64,000 nt of DNA from Deinobacterium chartae. Lineage in GTDB: Bacteria > Deinococcota > Deinococci > Deinococcales > Deinococcaceae. Location: contig NZ_JACHHG010000005.1 of NCBI RefSeq assembly GCF_014202645.1, positions 248,001 to 312,000 on the forward strand. The letters are read 5' to 3'. The position numbers were made by a program, and so were the translations under genes. Position 1 is the first letter of the stretch, and each line of letters opens with the position of its first letter. The notes below the pieces were generated by a model, which saw only the letters and a list, made by a program, of their open reading frames with translations, had not been told where the DNA came from and searched no databases. Of the stretch, positions 16,245-24,136 are shown in pieces.

Positions 16245-17267
16245 TCAGACCGGGGCAGCACCTTTTCCGAGCTGGTACAGCAGCGCTTCGGGCAGGGCAT
16301 TGCGCCAGCTGACCCAGTTGTGGCCACTGGCGTACTCGCGGTACTGGTGCGCAATGCCCAGATCCTGGAACAGCGCAGCCATACGGCGGTTGGGGGCCAG
16401 CAGCCACTCGATCGTGCCGCTGTCCATCGCCACCCGCAGGTGCTCGGGCGGCCTCGAGGACAGCGCCCCGCGCAGCCACTCGCTGGCACCGCGCGTGTCG
16501 CGGCGCGCGCTGCCCGGATCGGCCAGGAAGGCACCGGAGTGGCTGACCACCCGGCTGAACTGCTCGGGATGGTGCGCAGCGGTGTACAGGCTGATCAGGC
16601 CGCCCAGCGAGGCACCCCACAGCCCGCGTCCCTGCGGATCGGTGCGCACCGCGAACTCGCCCTCGACCCGGGGAAACACCTCGGCCTCGAGGAAGCGCAG
16701 GTAGTCGTCGTTGAGGTAGTACTCGTGCGAGCGGTCACCCGGCTCGAGGAACACGAACACGGCGGGCTCGGTGAGGCCCTGGTGCAGGGCCAGGTCGGCG
16801 ATCTCACCCAGACGCCCGGTGCGGTAGAAGGCCACGCCGTCTTGTACGTAGAACACCGGGTAACGCCGGGCGGGGTCGTAGTTCGGGGGCGTATACACGT
16901 AGGCGCGACGGGTACCGCCGAACACCCCGCCCTCCCAGGCAAGGCGCTCGGCCCGGCCGCGCGGAACTTCCGGGCCGGGTTCGGCCAGCAGCGGGTGCAG
17001 CGGGTAGGTACCGATCTCGACCGCGCGGGGGTAGGGCCACCAGGGGTTCAGCGAGCGGCGCGGGTTGTCCGGATCGGCGAACGGCTTGCCGTCTTCCCCG
17101 ACCCAGGCGTACTCGATCCAGGAATTGCGCGGAAACTCGAGGACGATGTCCGCGCCGGTGACCGCGATGGGCTCACGGCGGTCCCAGTCGGTGAAGTCTC
17201 CGATCAGGGCGCGGGCGCCGGCGGGCGGCGTGAAGGTTACGAAAGTGTGCTCGACGCGTACGGCCAT
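16245..17267 (-). CDS. Alpha/beta-hydrolase esterase (enterochelin esterase / esterase D-like)
   Basis: A 340-residue protein: N-terminal all-beta module (residues 1-85, FTPPAGARALIGDFTDWDRR, like a CBM48/Fes N-domain) followed by a hydrolase domain with YVYTPPNYDPARRYPVFYVQ, nucleophile elbow GASLGG, and a late SGHNW containing the catalytic His. This is the Fes/esterase D architecture; the ester substrate is unknown. No signal peptide. The gene begins 9 nt after the DUS stop codon and probably shares its transcript. Confidence 0.83.
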   Translation of the reverse strand: MAVRVEHTFVTFTPPAGARALIGDFTDWDRREPIAVTGADIVLEFPRNSWIEYAWVGEDGKPFADPDNPRRSLNPWWPYPRAVEIGTYPLHPLLAEPGPEVPRGRAERLAWEGGVFGGTRRAYVYTPPNYDPARRYPVFYVQDGVAFYRTGRLGEIADLALHQGLTEPAVFVFLEPGDRSHEYYLNDDYLRFLEAEVFPRVEGEFAVRTDPQGRGLWGASLGGLISLYTAAHHPEQFSRVVSHSGAFLADPGSARRDTRGASEWLRGALSSRPPEHLRVAMDSGTIEWLLAPNRRMAALFQDLGIAHQYREYASGHNWVSWRNALPEALLYQLGKGAAPV

Positions 17268-17276
17268 ACGCGCAGC

Positions 17277-18257
17277 CTACACCGCGCACCCGGCTGCTGC
17301 TGGAACCCGGCTCTCCAACGCCGCCTCGAGGTCGGCCAGGCTGGATACCCGGGTGAGGCGGGCACGCAGCTCGGCCGGGTCGCCCGCGTCCAGGTGCAGC
17401 GCGTACTGCGCGAGCACCTTGCGCAGCTGACGCAGGCCGTGTGCCTCGCCGTACCACTGGGCGTTCAACCGGGCGTGCTCGAGGATGAGCCGGACGCGCG
17501 CGGAGCGGTCGGGCGCGGGCCGTCCACGCACCTCGGCGAAGATCCAGGGCTGCCCGACCGCTCCGCGCCCGATCATCACGCCCGCCACGCCCAGGTTCAG
17601 GCGACGGCGGTAGTCCTCGGCCGAGCGCACGTCGCCCGAACCGATCACCGGAATGCGCAGGGCCGCGGCCACTTCGGCGATCGCCTCCCAGTCGGCCTCG
17701 CCCTCGTAACGCTGCAGCGAGGTGCGCCCGTGCACGGTCACCAGGTCGGCTCCGGCTGCCTCGAGGCCCAGGGCGATCTCGCGCGCCTGCGGCCGGTCCC
17801 AGCCCAGCCGGATCTTGGCGCTGAGCGGCACGGTGTCGGGCACGGCGGCGCGCATGGCGCTCACGATGCGGTAGGCGACCTCGGGGGTCTGCAGCAGGCA
17901 GGCTCCGCCGCGCCCGCGCACCTTGGGGACCGGACAGCCCATGTTCAGGTCCACGGCGGCGGGGCCGTACAGCTCCACAACCTTCACGGCGGCTTCGGCC
18001 AGCACCTGCGGGTCGGCCCCGAACAGTTGCAGCACCAGGTTCTGCTCGCCGGGGTAGGGCTGGCCCAGCTCGAGGCTGCGGCCCACCCGGCCCCGGGCCG
18101 CGTCCTCGAGAACGCCCTGGGCACTCATCATCTCCGAGACCGTCCAGGCCGCTCCCTGCTCCAGAGCCAGCTTGCGAAAAGGCGCGTCCGAGTAGCCGGC
18201 CATAGGGGCCAGCACCGCCCCGCCCGCCCTTAACCTGTCGCCATAAAAGCTGCGCAT
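17277..18257 (-). CDS. dus: tRNA-dihydrouridine synthase
   Basis: A 326-residue FMN-dependent TIM-barrel enzyme that reduces uridine to dihydrouridine in tRNA D-loops. Visible family motifs are [13 protein letters not shown] near the N-terminus, [12 protein letters not shown] with the catalytic Cys, [23 protein letters not shown] and IGSGDVRS plus [16 protein letters not shown] place the start at ATG 18257 because the TATAGT box ends 6 nt upstream on the minus strand; the longer frame to 18323 would read through that promoter. First gene of a two-gene unit with the esterase. Confidence 0.92.
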   Translation of the reverse strand: MRSFYGDRLRAGGAVLAPMAGYSDAPFRKLALEQGAAWTVSEMMSAQGVLEDAARGRVGRSLELGQPYPGEQNLVLQLFGADPQVLAEAAVKVVELYGPAAVDLNMGCPVPKVRGRGGACLLQTPEVAYRIVSAMRAAVPDTVPLSAKIRLGWDRPQAREIALGLEAAGADLVTVHGRTSLQRYEGEADWEAIAEVAAALRIPVIGSGDVRSAEDYRRRLNLGVAGVMIGRGAVGQPWIFAEVRGRPAPDRSARVRLILEHARLNAQWYGEAHGLRQLRKVLAQYALHLDAGDPAELRARLTRVSSLADLEAALESRVPAAAGCAV

Positions 18258-18263
18258 TGAAGT

Positions 18264-18269
18264 ACTATA
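18264..18269 (-). promoter_or_regulatory. -10 box for leaderless dus transcript
   Basis: TATAGT on the minus strand, 6 nt before ATG 18257; the -35 region is weak. Confidence 0.55.
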
Positions 18270-18367
18270 AGAGAGCTCAAAGGCCACAAAAAGAAACGCT
18301 GAACATTTGGCGTTAAGCTCCACATGTGCCCGGATGGCGGGTGCCTAAACTCGAGATGGAGGCACAC

Positions 18368-18871
18368 GTGCTCACTACACAACGCGTGACCATTCGTGAC
18401 GCGCAAACGATCCACCAGCTGTACATGGCCACGCCACAATATTTCGAGATTCTTGGCACTCATGTCCCCAGCCAGCAAGAAGTCGAGAGCGAGGTAGCCC
18501 TCGCCCAGCTCGACCCGCGCCGCCACCTCGAGCTGTTGCTCGACGGCGAGTTGCCCATCGGCTGCATCGACTACAAAACCGATTACCCGCACGCGGGCGA
18601 TGTGACCCTGAACCTGCTGCTGATTTCCGCCCCCTTCCAGAACCGCGGATACGGCAAACGCGCCGTAGCCCTGCTCGAGGAGCGCCTGAGCGGCGCAGCC
18701 AGCCGCCTGCTGGCCAGCGTGCTGGGCGAGAACGCCCGCGCGGTACACTTCTGGGAGAGCCAGGGCTACCGCTTCGCCGTCGACGCCAAACCGGTGATGA
18801 GCTGGTACGCCAAACCGCTGGCCCAACGGGCCCCGCTCGCCAGCGACAGCAAGCAACTCGCTATACTCTGA
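18368..18871 (+). CDS. GNAT family N-acetyltransferase
   Basis: A 168-residue acetyltransferase. Acetyl-CoA-binding motif A is [17 protein letters not shown] (Q-x-x-G-x-G/A), followed by [20 protein letters not shown] of motif B. Substrate unknown. The start is decided by GGAGG (18358-18362) lying 5 nt before GTG 18368; the ATG at 18356 overlaps this ribosome-binding site. Divergent from dus. A TATACT box (18862-18867) at the 3-prime end of the gene probably serves argB. Confidence 0.88.
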   Translation: MLTTQRVTIRDAQTIHQLYMATPQYFEILGTHVPSQQEVESEVALAQLDPRRHLELLLDGELPIGCIDYKTDYPHAGDVTLNLLLISAPFQNRGYGKRAVALLEERLSGAASRLLASVLGENARAVHFWESQGYRFAVDAKPVMSWYAKPLAQRAPLASDSKQLAIL

Positions 18872-18934
18872 GGCATCTCAACCCGGGCGCGCTTCCCTGT
18901 GGGAAAGCGCGCCCCACGCTGTGGAGGGTGCCCT

Positions 18935-19687
18935 GTGGTCGTGATCAAGTACGGCGGCAACGCCATGAAGTCCCTGGAGCTGCGGCGCGCGGTCGCCGCC
19001 GAGATCGCCGCCCTGCGCGCAGAAGAGGAAGTGGTGGTCGTGCACGGCGGCGGCCCGGTGATCGAAGCGAACCTCAAGGCCCGCGGCATCGAAAGCCACT
19101 TCGTGCGCGGCCTGAGAGTCACCCCGCCCGAGGCGATGGACGTGACCGAACAGGCCCTAACCCGCCTCTCGAAAGAGCTCGCCCAGGACCTGGGCGAAGC
19201 GGTGGGCCTCTCGGGACGCGACGCGACGCTGCTGCTCGGCGAGCGGCTCGATCCCGAACTGGGCCGAGTCGGGCGGGTCACGCAGGTCAACGCCGATCTG
19301 CTGCGCGCCCTGCTGGGCGTGGGCTATACCCCGGTGATCGCCTGCGTGGCCGTGGACGCACAAGGAGCGCCCCTGAACGTCAACGCGGACTGGGCCGCCG
19401 CCGCCGTGGCCGGAGCGCTCGAGGCCCCGATCGTGTACCTGACCGACGTGGACGGCGTGTACCGCGCCTACCCGGACCCGCAGAGCTTAGCCCCGCAGCT
19501 GACCCGCGCCGAGACCCTCGAGGGGATCGCGGCGGGCTGGATCGCAGGCGGCATGATTCCCAAGGTCGAGGCGGCCCTGGCGGCCCTCGAGGCCGGATCT
19601 CCCAGTGCCACCATCGCCTCGGGCATGCGCGCGGGCGTGCTGGCCGCGGCGCGTTCGGGCGCGGCGGGCACCCGGCTGGTCCCGTAA
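18935..19687 (+). CDS. argB: N-acetylglutamate kinase
   Basis: A 250-residue amino-acid kinase that phosphorylates N-acetyl-L-glutamate, the second step of arginine synthesis. It opens [19 protein letters not shown] and continues [55 protein letters not shown] and [11 protein letters not shown], matching ArgB. A LysZ-type role in lysine synthesis is the main alternative, but the KYGGNAM opening favours ArgB. GTG 18935 is preceded by GGAGGG at 6-nt spacing. No other arginine genes are nearby. Confidence 0.9.
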   Translation: MVVIKYGGNAMKSLELRRAVAAEIAALRAEEEVVVVHGGGPVIEANLKARGIESHFVRGLRVTPPEAMDVTEQALTRLSKELAQDLGEAVGLSGRDATLLLGERLDPELGRVGRVTQVNADLLRALLGVGYTPVIACVAVDAQGAPLNVNADWAAAAVAGALEAPIVYLTDVDGVYRAYPDPQSLAPQLTRAETLEGIAAGWIAGGMIPKVEAALAALEAGSPSATIASGMRAGVLAAARSGAAGTRLVP

Positions 19688-19710
19688 ACGCGGCCTCGAG
19701 GCTGCGTGCC

Positions 19711-19740
19711 TTGACGTGCCCTGACGGCCCAGGCTATACT
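19711..19740 (+). promoter_or_regulatory. Promoter of tRNA-Gln(UUG)
   Basis: TTGACG (19711-19716), 18-nt spacer, TATACT (19735-19740), ending 21 nt before the mature tRNA. Confidence 0.75.
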
Positions 19741-19761
19741 TTTACGCGTCCTGTATCCTGT

Positions 19762-19835
19762 TGGGGCATCGTCTAACGGCAGGACAACGCTCTTTGGAAG
19801 CGTCGATCATGGTTCGAATCCATGTGCCCCAGCCA
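19762..19835 (+). tRNA. tRNA-Gln (anticodon UUG)
   Basis: 74 nt including encoded CCA. Acceptor arms TGGGGCA / TGCCCCA pair over 7 bp; anticodon stem ACGCT / AGCGT encloses loop CTTTGGA (anticodon TTG at 19794-19796); the T-arm contains GGTTCGAATCC. Discriminator base G. It differs from the second copy at 21090 by one nucleotide, in the anticodon. Confidence 0.97.
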
Positions 19836-19843
19836 AACGAAGA

Positions 19844-19871
19844 CCGCGCGCTAAAGCGCGGTTTTCTTTTT
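19844..19871 (+). terminator. Terminator of tRNA-Gln(UUG)
   Basis: CCGCGC-GCTAAA-GCGCGG stem-loop followed by TTTTCTTTTT. Confidence 0.85.
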
Positions 19872-20123
19872 CTCGCTTCTGCGTGGTGCACCTCCTTGGA
19901 TTCTGCCGGGTGCAACAGCATCTTCGGGGGATTTACCTGTTACGGTGGGCCGTAGCCGTCCCCACGGGCTTCGGCGCGTGGATGCGGTCGCTCGATGAAA
20001 CGAAACGGCGGTGGGGCGCGTCATGCATCGCCGACACCTTGATGAACGCCGCCAAGCAACCTTCGGACGCGCAGGCGAAAGCACTCGGCGGTCTGCGACA
20101 AGAGGTGCGATGATGGGCCCACT
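19872..20123. other. Region with no recognised gene between tRNA-Gln(UUG) and the CPBP gene
   Basis: About 250 nt. A short open frame ending at 20113 (its last 44 codons begin MRSLDETKRRWG) has no ribosome-binding site and no recognisable family. CTCGAG, abundant elsewhere, is absent. It may be the remnant of an older gene. Confidence 0.4.
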
Positions 20124-20954
20124 ATGAACGCAGATACCCCGGCCGACGTTCCGGCACCGCTCCCCCGCTTCCTTGCCGCTGCGCTCGTGTGCGGATCGGC
20201 CATCGCGCTCTACGGCCTCGAGGCGCGGCTCGTCGGCTACTCGCTGCTGGCAGCCGGGCTCATCGTCGCGGCTCTTCTCGGCCGCGACGCCCGGCCCCTG
20301 CTGCGCCACCTCGCGCTCATCGGCGTGTCGCTGTTTGTCATCAGCCTGGTGCCGCTCAAGGCCGATCTCAGCAACGAGGCGATCTTGCGCTTCACGGTGG
20401 TGCTGAGCCTCGCCGTGCTCATCCCCCTCGTGGTCTCGCGCCGCGTCCTGCACGAGGACATCATCCGCTTTCCCGTGCGCAACACGCGCTGGACCCGCTT
20501 CGAGTGGACGTACTTCGCCGTGGTGGTCGCCCTCGGCTACCTCGTGCTGCCCGTGTACTTCATCGGCAGCGGCGCGTACCGGAACTGGCCGACGGTCACC
20601 GAGCCCGACGAGATCACGCGGCTGTTCGTCGGCGTCAACGCCGTGGGCCTGTGGGACGAACTGTTCTTCATCTGCACCGTGTTCGCGCTGCTGCGCCAGC
20701 ACTTCTCGTTCTGGCAGGCGAACGCGCTGCAGGCGACGGTGTTCGTGTCGTTCCTGTGGGAGCTGGGTTACCAAGCGTGGGGCCCGTTCCTCACCATCCC
20801 TTTCGCGCTGCTGCAGGGCTACATCTTTTACCGCACGAAGTCGTTTCTGTACGTCCTGATCGTGCACCTCTCCTTTGACATCATCATCTGGATGATCCTG
20901 ATTCACGCGCACACGCCGCGTTGGTTCGACATCTTCGTCACGTCGCCCCGGTGA
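20124..20954 (+). CDS. CPBP-like (CAAX protease-related) integral membrane protein
   Basis: A 276-residue protein with about eight membrane segments. The C-terminal half carries a CPBP/Abi-like pattern: WDELFFICTVFALLRQ in place of the usual EExxxR motif, then FVSFLWELGY and a late HLSFDIIIW in place of the HxxxN/D motif. Some active-site positions are conserved and the first Glu is Asp, so proteolytic activity is uncertain. No good ribosome-binding site precedes ATG 20124. The gene sits alone between two near-identical tRNA-Gln genes and contains only one CTCGAG in 830 nt, which hints at acquisition by transfer. Confidence 0.7.
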   Translation: MNADTPADVPAPLPRFLAAALVCGSAIALYGLEARLVGYSLLAAGLIVAALLGRDARPLLRHLALIGVSLFVISLVPLKADLSNEAILRFTVVLSLAVLIPLVVSRRVLHEDIIRFPVRNTRWTRFEWTYFAVVVALGYLVLPVYFIGSGAYRNWPTVTEPDEITRLFVGVNAVGLWDELFFICTVFALLRQHFSFWQANALQATVFVSFLWELGYQAWGPFLTIPFALLQGYIFYRTKSFLYVLIVHLSFDIIIWMILIHAHTPRWFDIFVTSPR

Positions 20955-21046
20955 CGATACGGCCCCGAGGCGAGCAGTCACCCCAGACCGGCGATGTCCT
21001 CCCACTTCCGGGGACACGGCCCGCGCAGCGGTGGGTGCCGGGCCGC

Positions 21047-21075
21047 TAGACAGCGGCAGCAAAACCCGCTAAACT
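21047..21075 (+). promoter_or_regulatory. Promoter of tRNA-Gln(CUG)
   Basis: TAGACA (21047-21052), 17-nt spacer, TAAACT (21070-21075), 14 nt before the mature tRNA. Confidence 0.65.
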
Positions 21076-21089
21076 GACAGCCCGTCCGT

Positions 21090-21163
21090 TGGGGCATCGT
21101 CTAACGGCAGGACAACGCTCTCTGGAAGCGTCGATCATGGTTCGAATCCATGTGCCCCAGCCA
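21090..21163 (+). tRNA. tRNA-Gln (anticodon CUG)
   Basis: 74 nt including CCA, identical to the tRNA at 19762 except that the anticodon is CTG (21122-21124). Same 7-bp acceptor stem and T-arm. It reads CAG, the dominant Gln codon in this GC-rich genome. Confidence 0.97.
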
Positions 21164-21167
21164 GAAA

Positions 21168-21205
21168 CTGCGGCCTCCACCCACCGGGTAGAGGCCGCAG
21201 CTTTT
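21168..21205. terminator. Terminator shared by tRNA-Gln(CUG) and the convergent ACBP gene
   Basis: 10-bp perfect stem CTGCGGCCTC / GAGGCCGCAG with a 13-nt loop, followed by CTTTT on the plus strand. Confidence 0.75.
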
Positions 21206-21215
21206 ACGGACCGTT

Positions 21216-21476
21216 TCAGCCCCGCAGGCGCTCCACCAGCGCGACGTACTCGCGCATGGCGGTCTCGGGGTCCGTGCCCTTTTTCGCGGCCCAGGCATCG
21301 TATTTGGCGGCACCCACGAAGTCAAAACCTCCGGGGCGCTCGCCTTGGACATCTCCGGTCGTGGCCTGCTTGTACAGGGCGTACAGCGCGAGCAGATCGT
21401 CGTTGGAGGGGCGCTTGGGCAGTTGCTGGGCATCTTGGGCCGCGCGCTCAAAGGCGCTGCGCAGATCTTGGCTCAT
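21216..21476 (-). CDS. Acyl-CoA-binding protein
   Basis: An 86-residue protein matching the ACBP four-helix fold: FERAAQDAQQLPKRPSNDDL, the diagnostic LYALYKQATTGDV, PGGFDFVGAAKYDAWAAKKG and a C-terminal Tyr-containing helix (AMREYVALVERL). It should bind medium and long-chain acyl-CoA esters in the cytoplasm as a carrier or buffer. ACBP is common in eukaryotes and sporadic in bacteria, including Deinococcus. A TATGCT box (minus strand, 21483-21488) ends 6 nt before the ATG, so it is probably leaderless. Confidence 0.93.
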   Translation of the reverse strand: MSQDLRSAFERAAQDAQQLPKRPSNDDLLALYALYKQATTGDVQGERPGGFDFVGAAKYDAWAAKKGTDPETAMREYVALVERLRG

Positions 21477-21482
21477 GCCCGC

Positions 21483-21488
21483 AGCATA
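21483..21488 (-). promoter_or_regulatory. -10 box for leaderless ACBP transcript
   Basis: TATGCT on the minus strand, 6 nt before the ATG at 21476. Confidence 0.5.
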
Positions 21489-21544
21489 ACCGAAGCGTAT
21501 TAGACGGGGTTCAAAATGTAGTGCGGAGGCCCGGCCGCCCGCAC

Positions 21545-21589
21545 GCCTGAAAACGATTCCATCGCGTGCAGTTCAGCGTGTTTTCAGGC
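21545..21589. repeat. Inverted repeat upstream of the menaquinone methyltransferase gene
   Basis: Perfect 10-bp arms GCCTGAAAAC (21545-21554) and GTTTTCAGGC (21580-21589) separated by 25 nt. It could be a looping operator pair or a hairpin; it is about 35 nt upstream of the promoter. Confidence 0.55.
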
Positions 21590-21623
21590 GCTTTGCAGTA
21601 ACATCCGGGTCAGAAAGCTGTGT

Positions 21624-21629
21624 TAGTGT
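21624..21629 (+). promoter_or_regulatory. -10 box for the menaquinone methyltransferase operon
   Basis: TAGTGT ending 7 nt before ATG 21637; weak -35. Confidence 0.45.
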
Positions 21630-21636
21630 GAGCACG

Positions 21637-22371
21637 ATGAAGAGCGCCCCGACCTCCAAGCCTCCGGTGGGCGAAGCCGAACACAAGGCCGTTCAGGTCC
21701 AGGCGATGTTCGCCGCGATCGCGGGTCGCTACGACCTCCTCAACCGCGTCTTGAGCCTCGGCGTGGACCGCAGCTGGCGCAGCCACGCCGCCCGCGAGGT
21801 GCTGGCCCTCTCGCCCGCGAGCGTGCTCGACGTGGCCACCGGAACCGCCGACTTCGCCCTCGAGGTCAAGCGCCGCGCACCCGAGGCCCGGGTGGTCGGC
21901 TGCGACTTCGTTCCGCAGATGCTCGAGATCGGACGGCGCAAGGCCCGAACACTGCAGCTCGAGGTGCAGCTCGAGGAGGGCGACGCGCTGAACCTGCCCT
22001 ACCCGGACGCCTCGTTCGACGCGCTCAGCTGCGCTTTTGGCTTTCGGAACTTCAGCGACTACCGCCGGGGCCTCGAGGAGTTCTACCGGGTGCTGCGTCC
22101 GGGCGGGCGAGCGGTGATCCTGGAGTTTCCGCCGCCGCAGCCGAACCTGCTGGGCTCGGCCTTCCGGCTGTACTTCGAGCACCTGCTGCCGCGCATCGGA
22201 CAGCTGGTATCGGGCAGCGACACCGCCTACCGTTACCTGCCCGAGTCTGTGCTGGCCTTTCCGCCCCCCAAGAAACTGGCCCAGCTGATGGAAGAGGTCG
22301 GGTTCAAGGCCCGCTACCGGCTGCTCACCTTCGGGATCGCAGCCGTCCACATCGGAGTGAAACCCGCATGA
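21637..22371 (+). CDS. menG: Demethylmenaquinone methyltransferase
   Basis: A 244-residue SAM-dependent methyltransferase (UbiE/MenG family) catalysing the last step of menaquinone synthesis. Motifs: VQAMFAAIAGRYDLLNRVLS, VLDVATGTADFALEV (SAM site), VVGCDFVPQMLEIG, LPYPDASFDALSCAFGFRNF and FYRVLRPGGRAVILEF. An in-frame GTG at 21628 overlaps the -10 box, so ATG 21637 is preferred. It overlaps the next gene by 4 nt. As the family is shared by ubiquinone and menaquinone pathways, the MenG role is inferred from the presumed organism. Confidence 0.92.
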   Translation: MKSAPTSKPPVGEAEHKAVQVQAMFAAIAGRYDLLNRVLSLGVDRSWRSHAAREVLALSPASVLDVATGTADFALEVKRRAPEARVVGCDFVPQMLEIGRRKARTLQLEVQLEEGDALNLPYPDASFDALSCAFGFRNFSDYRRGLEEFYRVLRPGGRAVILEFPPPQPNLLGSAFRLYFEHLLPRIGQLVSGSDTAYRYLPESVLAFPPPKKLAQLMEEVGFKARYRLLTFGIAAVHIGVKPA

Positions 22372-23000
22372 ACCACTTTGAGGTCAATCTGGCCCGCCAG
22401 ATGGTGCGGGCCCTGGATGACGGCGAGCGCGGCGCGCCGCGCGAATACACCCTGGCGATGGAGTACCTCAAGGAGCGTGTGCAGGGCATGCGCTTCGAGA
22501 ATGCGGTGGCACAGCTCGCGCTCTCCCCGCACGGCTTTTACTACCAGCTCTCCGACCTGCCCGCCTCGTTTCACGGCTCAACCCGCCCGGTGGGCGGTGA
22601 GTTCCTCGACGACGAGGCGGCCCGCGACGTGATGTGGGAGGCCATCGGTGCCTACCGCAGCCGCGAGGCGCAGGTGTGCGCGATCTACCGCCCGGGCTAC
22701 GCCGAGGACGAAGACGCCCTGTTCCTGGGTTACCGCCCCGGCAGTCCCTGGGACGCCCCGATCCAGACGCGCGAGCTCGGAGAGGACGGGACGCTGCAGT
22801 GGCTGGCGCACCTGCCGCTCGAGCGCGGTTACTTTCGCCTCGAGCTGCCGCTGTTCGTGCGCATCGACGTGACCGGTGGGGTCGGGGTGGCCGGGGTGCG
22901 CGAGGGCACGCTGGTCATGCTGCGCACCGAGGACGGCGAGAACCTGTTGGTGCGGCTGCCGCGCTCGGCGCTGCCGACCACCACAGCGCTCAAAGTCTGA
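22368..23000 (+). CDS. Conserved protein of unknown function in the menG operon
   Basis: A 210-residue soluble, acidic protein with no signal peptide or membrane segment. The N-terminal third is helical (FEVNLARQMVRALDDGER); the rest looks beta-rich (RPGYAEDEDALFLGYRPGSP, YFRLELPLFVRIDVTGGVGV). I recognise no catalytic motif. It is translationally coupled to menG by an ATGA overlap, suggesting a role linked to quinone synthesis or merely co-expression. Confidence 0.8.
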   Translation: MNHFEVNLARQMVRALDDGERGAPREYTLAMEYLKERVQGMRFENAVAQLALSPHGFYYQLSDLPASFHGSTRPVGGEFLDDEAARDVMWEAIGAYRSREAQVCAIYRPGYAEDEDALFLGYRPGSPWDAPIQTRELGEDGTLQWLAHLPLERGYFRLELPLFVRIDVTGGVGVAGVREGTLVMLRTEDGENLLVRLPRSALPTTTALKV

Positions 23001-23035
23001 GCCTGCACATCGTTTAATCGTTGCACCTAATTTTC

Positions 23036-23063
23036 CCGGGCGGCTCCTGCAGGAGCCGCCCGG
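23036..23063 (+). terminator. Palindromic terminator after the menG operon
   Basis: A 28-nt perfect palindrome (14-bp arms, no loop) flanked by TTTT upstream and TTG downstream; U-tract is poor. Confidence 0.6.
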
Positions 23064-23131
23064 TTGCTGCCAGAAGCTCCGCCCATCCGAACTCCTCGAG
23101 ACAGCTGGGCGGCTTTGTCTCATCTTCGGCT

Positions 23132-23137
23132 TATAGT
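23132..23137 (+). promoter_or_regulatory. -10 box for leaderless nucleoside hydrolase transcript
   Basis: TATAGT ending 6 nt before GTG 23144. Confidence 0.55.
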
Positions 23138-23143
23138 AGGCGG

Positions 23144-24058
23144 GTGAACGCACCCCGCCCGATCATCATCGACTGCGATCCCGGCCACGACGACGCCGTA
23201 GCACTTCTGCTCGCCCTGGCCAGCCCCGAACTCGAGGTGCTGGGCATCACCACCACCCACGGCAACGTGAGCCTCGAGCGCACCTCGCGCAACGCGCTGC
23301 GCATCCGCGAGTTCTCCGGGGCCAACGTACCGGTCTTCTCCGGAGCCGAGCGTCCGCTGCTGCGCGACGCGATCTCGGCCGAGCACGTGCACGGCCAGAC
23401 CGGCCTGGGCGGCGTGACGCTGCCCGAACCCAGCCGCGGCCTCGAGCCGCGCCGCGCCGCCGAGTTCATCGTGGAGTCCGTGATGGCCCGGCCCGGCGAG
23501 GTCACGCTGGTCCCCACCGGACCGCTGACCAACATCGCGCTGGCCCTGCGCCTCGAGCCACGCCTGGCCGAGTCGGTGCGCGAGATCGCGCTGATGGGAG
23601 GCTCGAGCGACCACGGCAACACCACGCCCGCAGCCGAGTTCAACATCTACGCCGACCCGCACGCGGCGCGCATCGTGTTCGAGTCGGGCGCTCCGCTGCG
23701 CATGTTCGGCCTGAACGTCACGCATCAGGTGCGCAGCAGCCCCGAGCGGGTGGCACGCGTGCGCGCGGTGCCCAACCGCATGGGACCGGTGGTGGCCGAA
23801 CTGCTGACCATCTGGAACGAGGAGGGCGGCGCCGCGCTGCACGACCCCTGCCCGGTCGCCTACCTGATCCGGCCCGAGCTGTTCGACCTCGAGCCATACT
23901 TTGTCGAGGTGGACATCCTCGAGGGGCCCAACTTCGGGCGCACGGTGGTGGACTTGACCAGCGTGACCGGACGGCCCCGCAACGTGCAGGTGGCCATGCG
24001 CGCCAACGCCGAGGGCGTTTTTGACCTGCTGACCGAGCGGCTCGCGCGTTACAGCTAG
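23144..24058 (+). CDS. Inosine-uridine preferring nucleoside hydrolase family protein
   Basis: A 304-residue hydrolase that splits ribonucleosides into base and ribose. The calcium-binding motif IIIDCDPGHDDAVALLLAL begins at about residue 7, with later GNVSLERTSRNALRI, VPTGPLTNIALAL, IALMGGSS and EFNIYADPHAARIVF, all typical of the family; NVTHQV supplies further active-site contacts. GTG 23144 is taken as start because TATAGT is adjacent; the frame extends upstream to 23021 through the terminator. Single-gene unit, roles in nucleoside salvage. Confidence 0.92.
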   Translation: MNAPRPIIIDCDPGHDDAVALLLALASPELEVLGITTTHGNVSLERTSRNALRIREFSGANVPVFSGAERPLLRDAISAEHVHGQTGLGGVTLPEPSRGLEPRRAAEFIVESVMARPGEVTLVPTGPLTNIALALRLEPRLAESVREIALMGGSSDHGNTTPAAEFNIYADPHAARIVFESGAPLRMFGLNVTHQVRSSPERVARVRAVPNRMGPVVAELLTIWNEEGGAALHDPCPVAYLIRPELFDLEPYFVEVDILEGPNFGRTVVDLTSVTGRPRNVQVAMRANAEGVFDLLTERLARYS

Positions 24059-24122
24059 GCCCTGCCGCACGGGCGGGACGCGGTCAAGTCCTGCGGCCAC
24101 GGTCGGGCCAGGGCGGGCAGGA

Positions 24123-24128
24123 TACACT
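24123..24128 (+). promoter_or_regulatory. -10 box of the GidA-like/trmB/priA operon
   Basis: TACACT ending 8 nt before ATG 24137 (5 nt before an alternative GTG at 24134). Confidence 0.5.
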
Positions 24129-24136
24129 GGACGGTG

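Noticed and set aside
19883-20113. A 76-codon frame just upstream of the CPBP gene
   Set aside because: It starts with GTG without a ribosome-binding site, begins right after the tRNA terminator and has no recognisable family. Noted as part of an unassigned region.
19762-21163. Integrative element with att sites formed by the tRNA 3-prime ends
   Set aside because: Both tRNA genes are complete with distinct functional anticodons and own promoters and terminators, and no integrase is present. Tandem tRNA duplication plus a small islet explains the repeat better.
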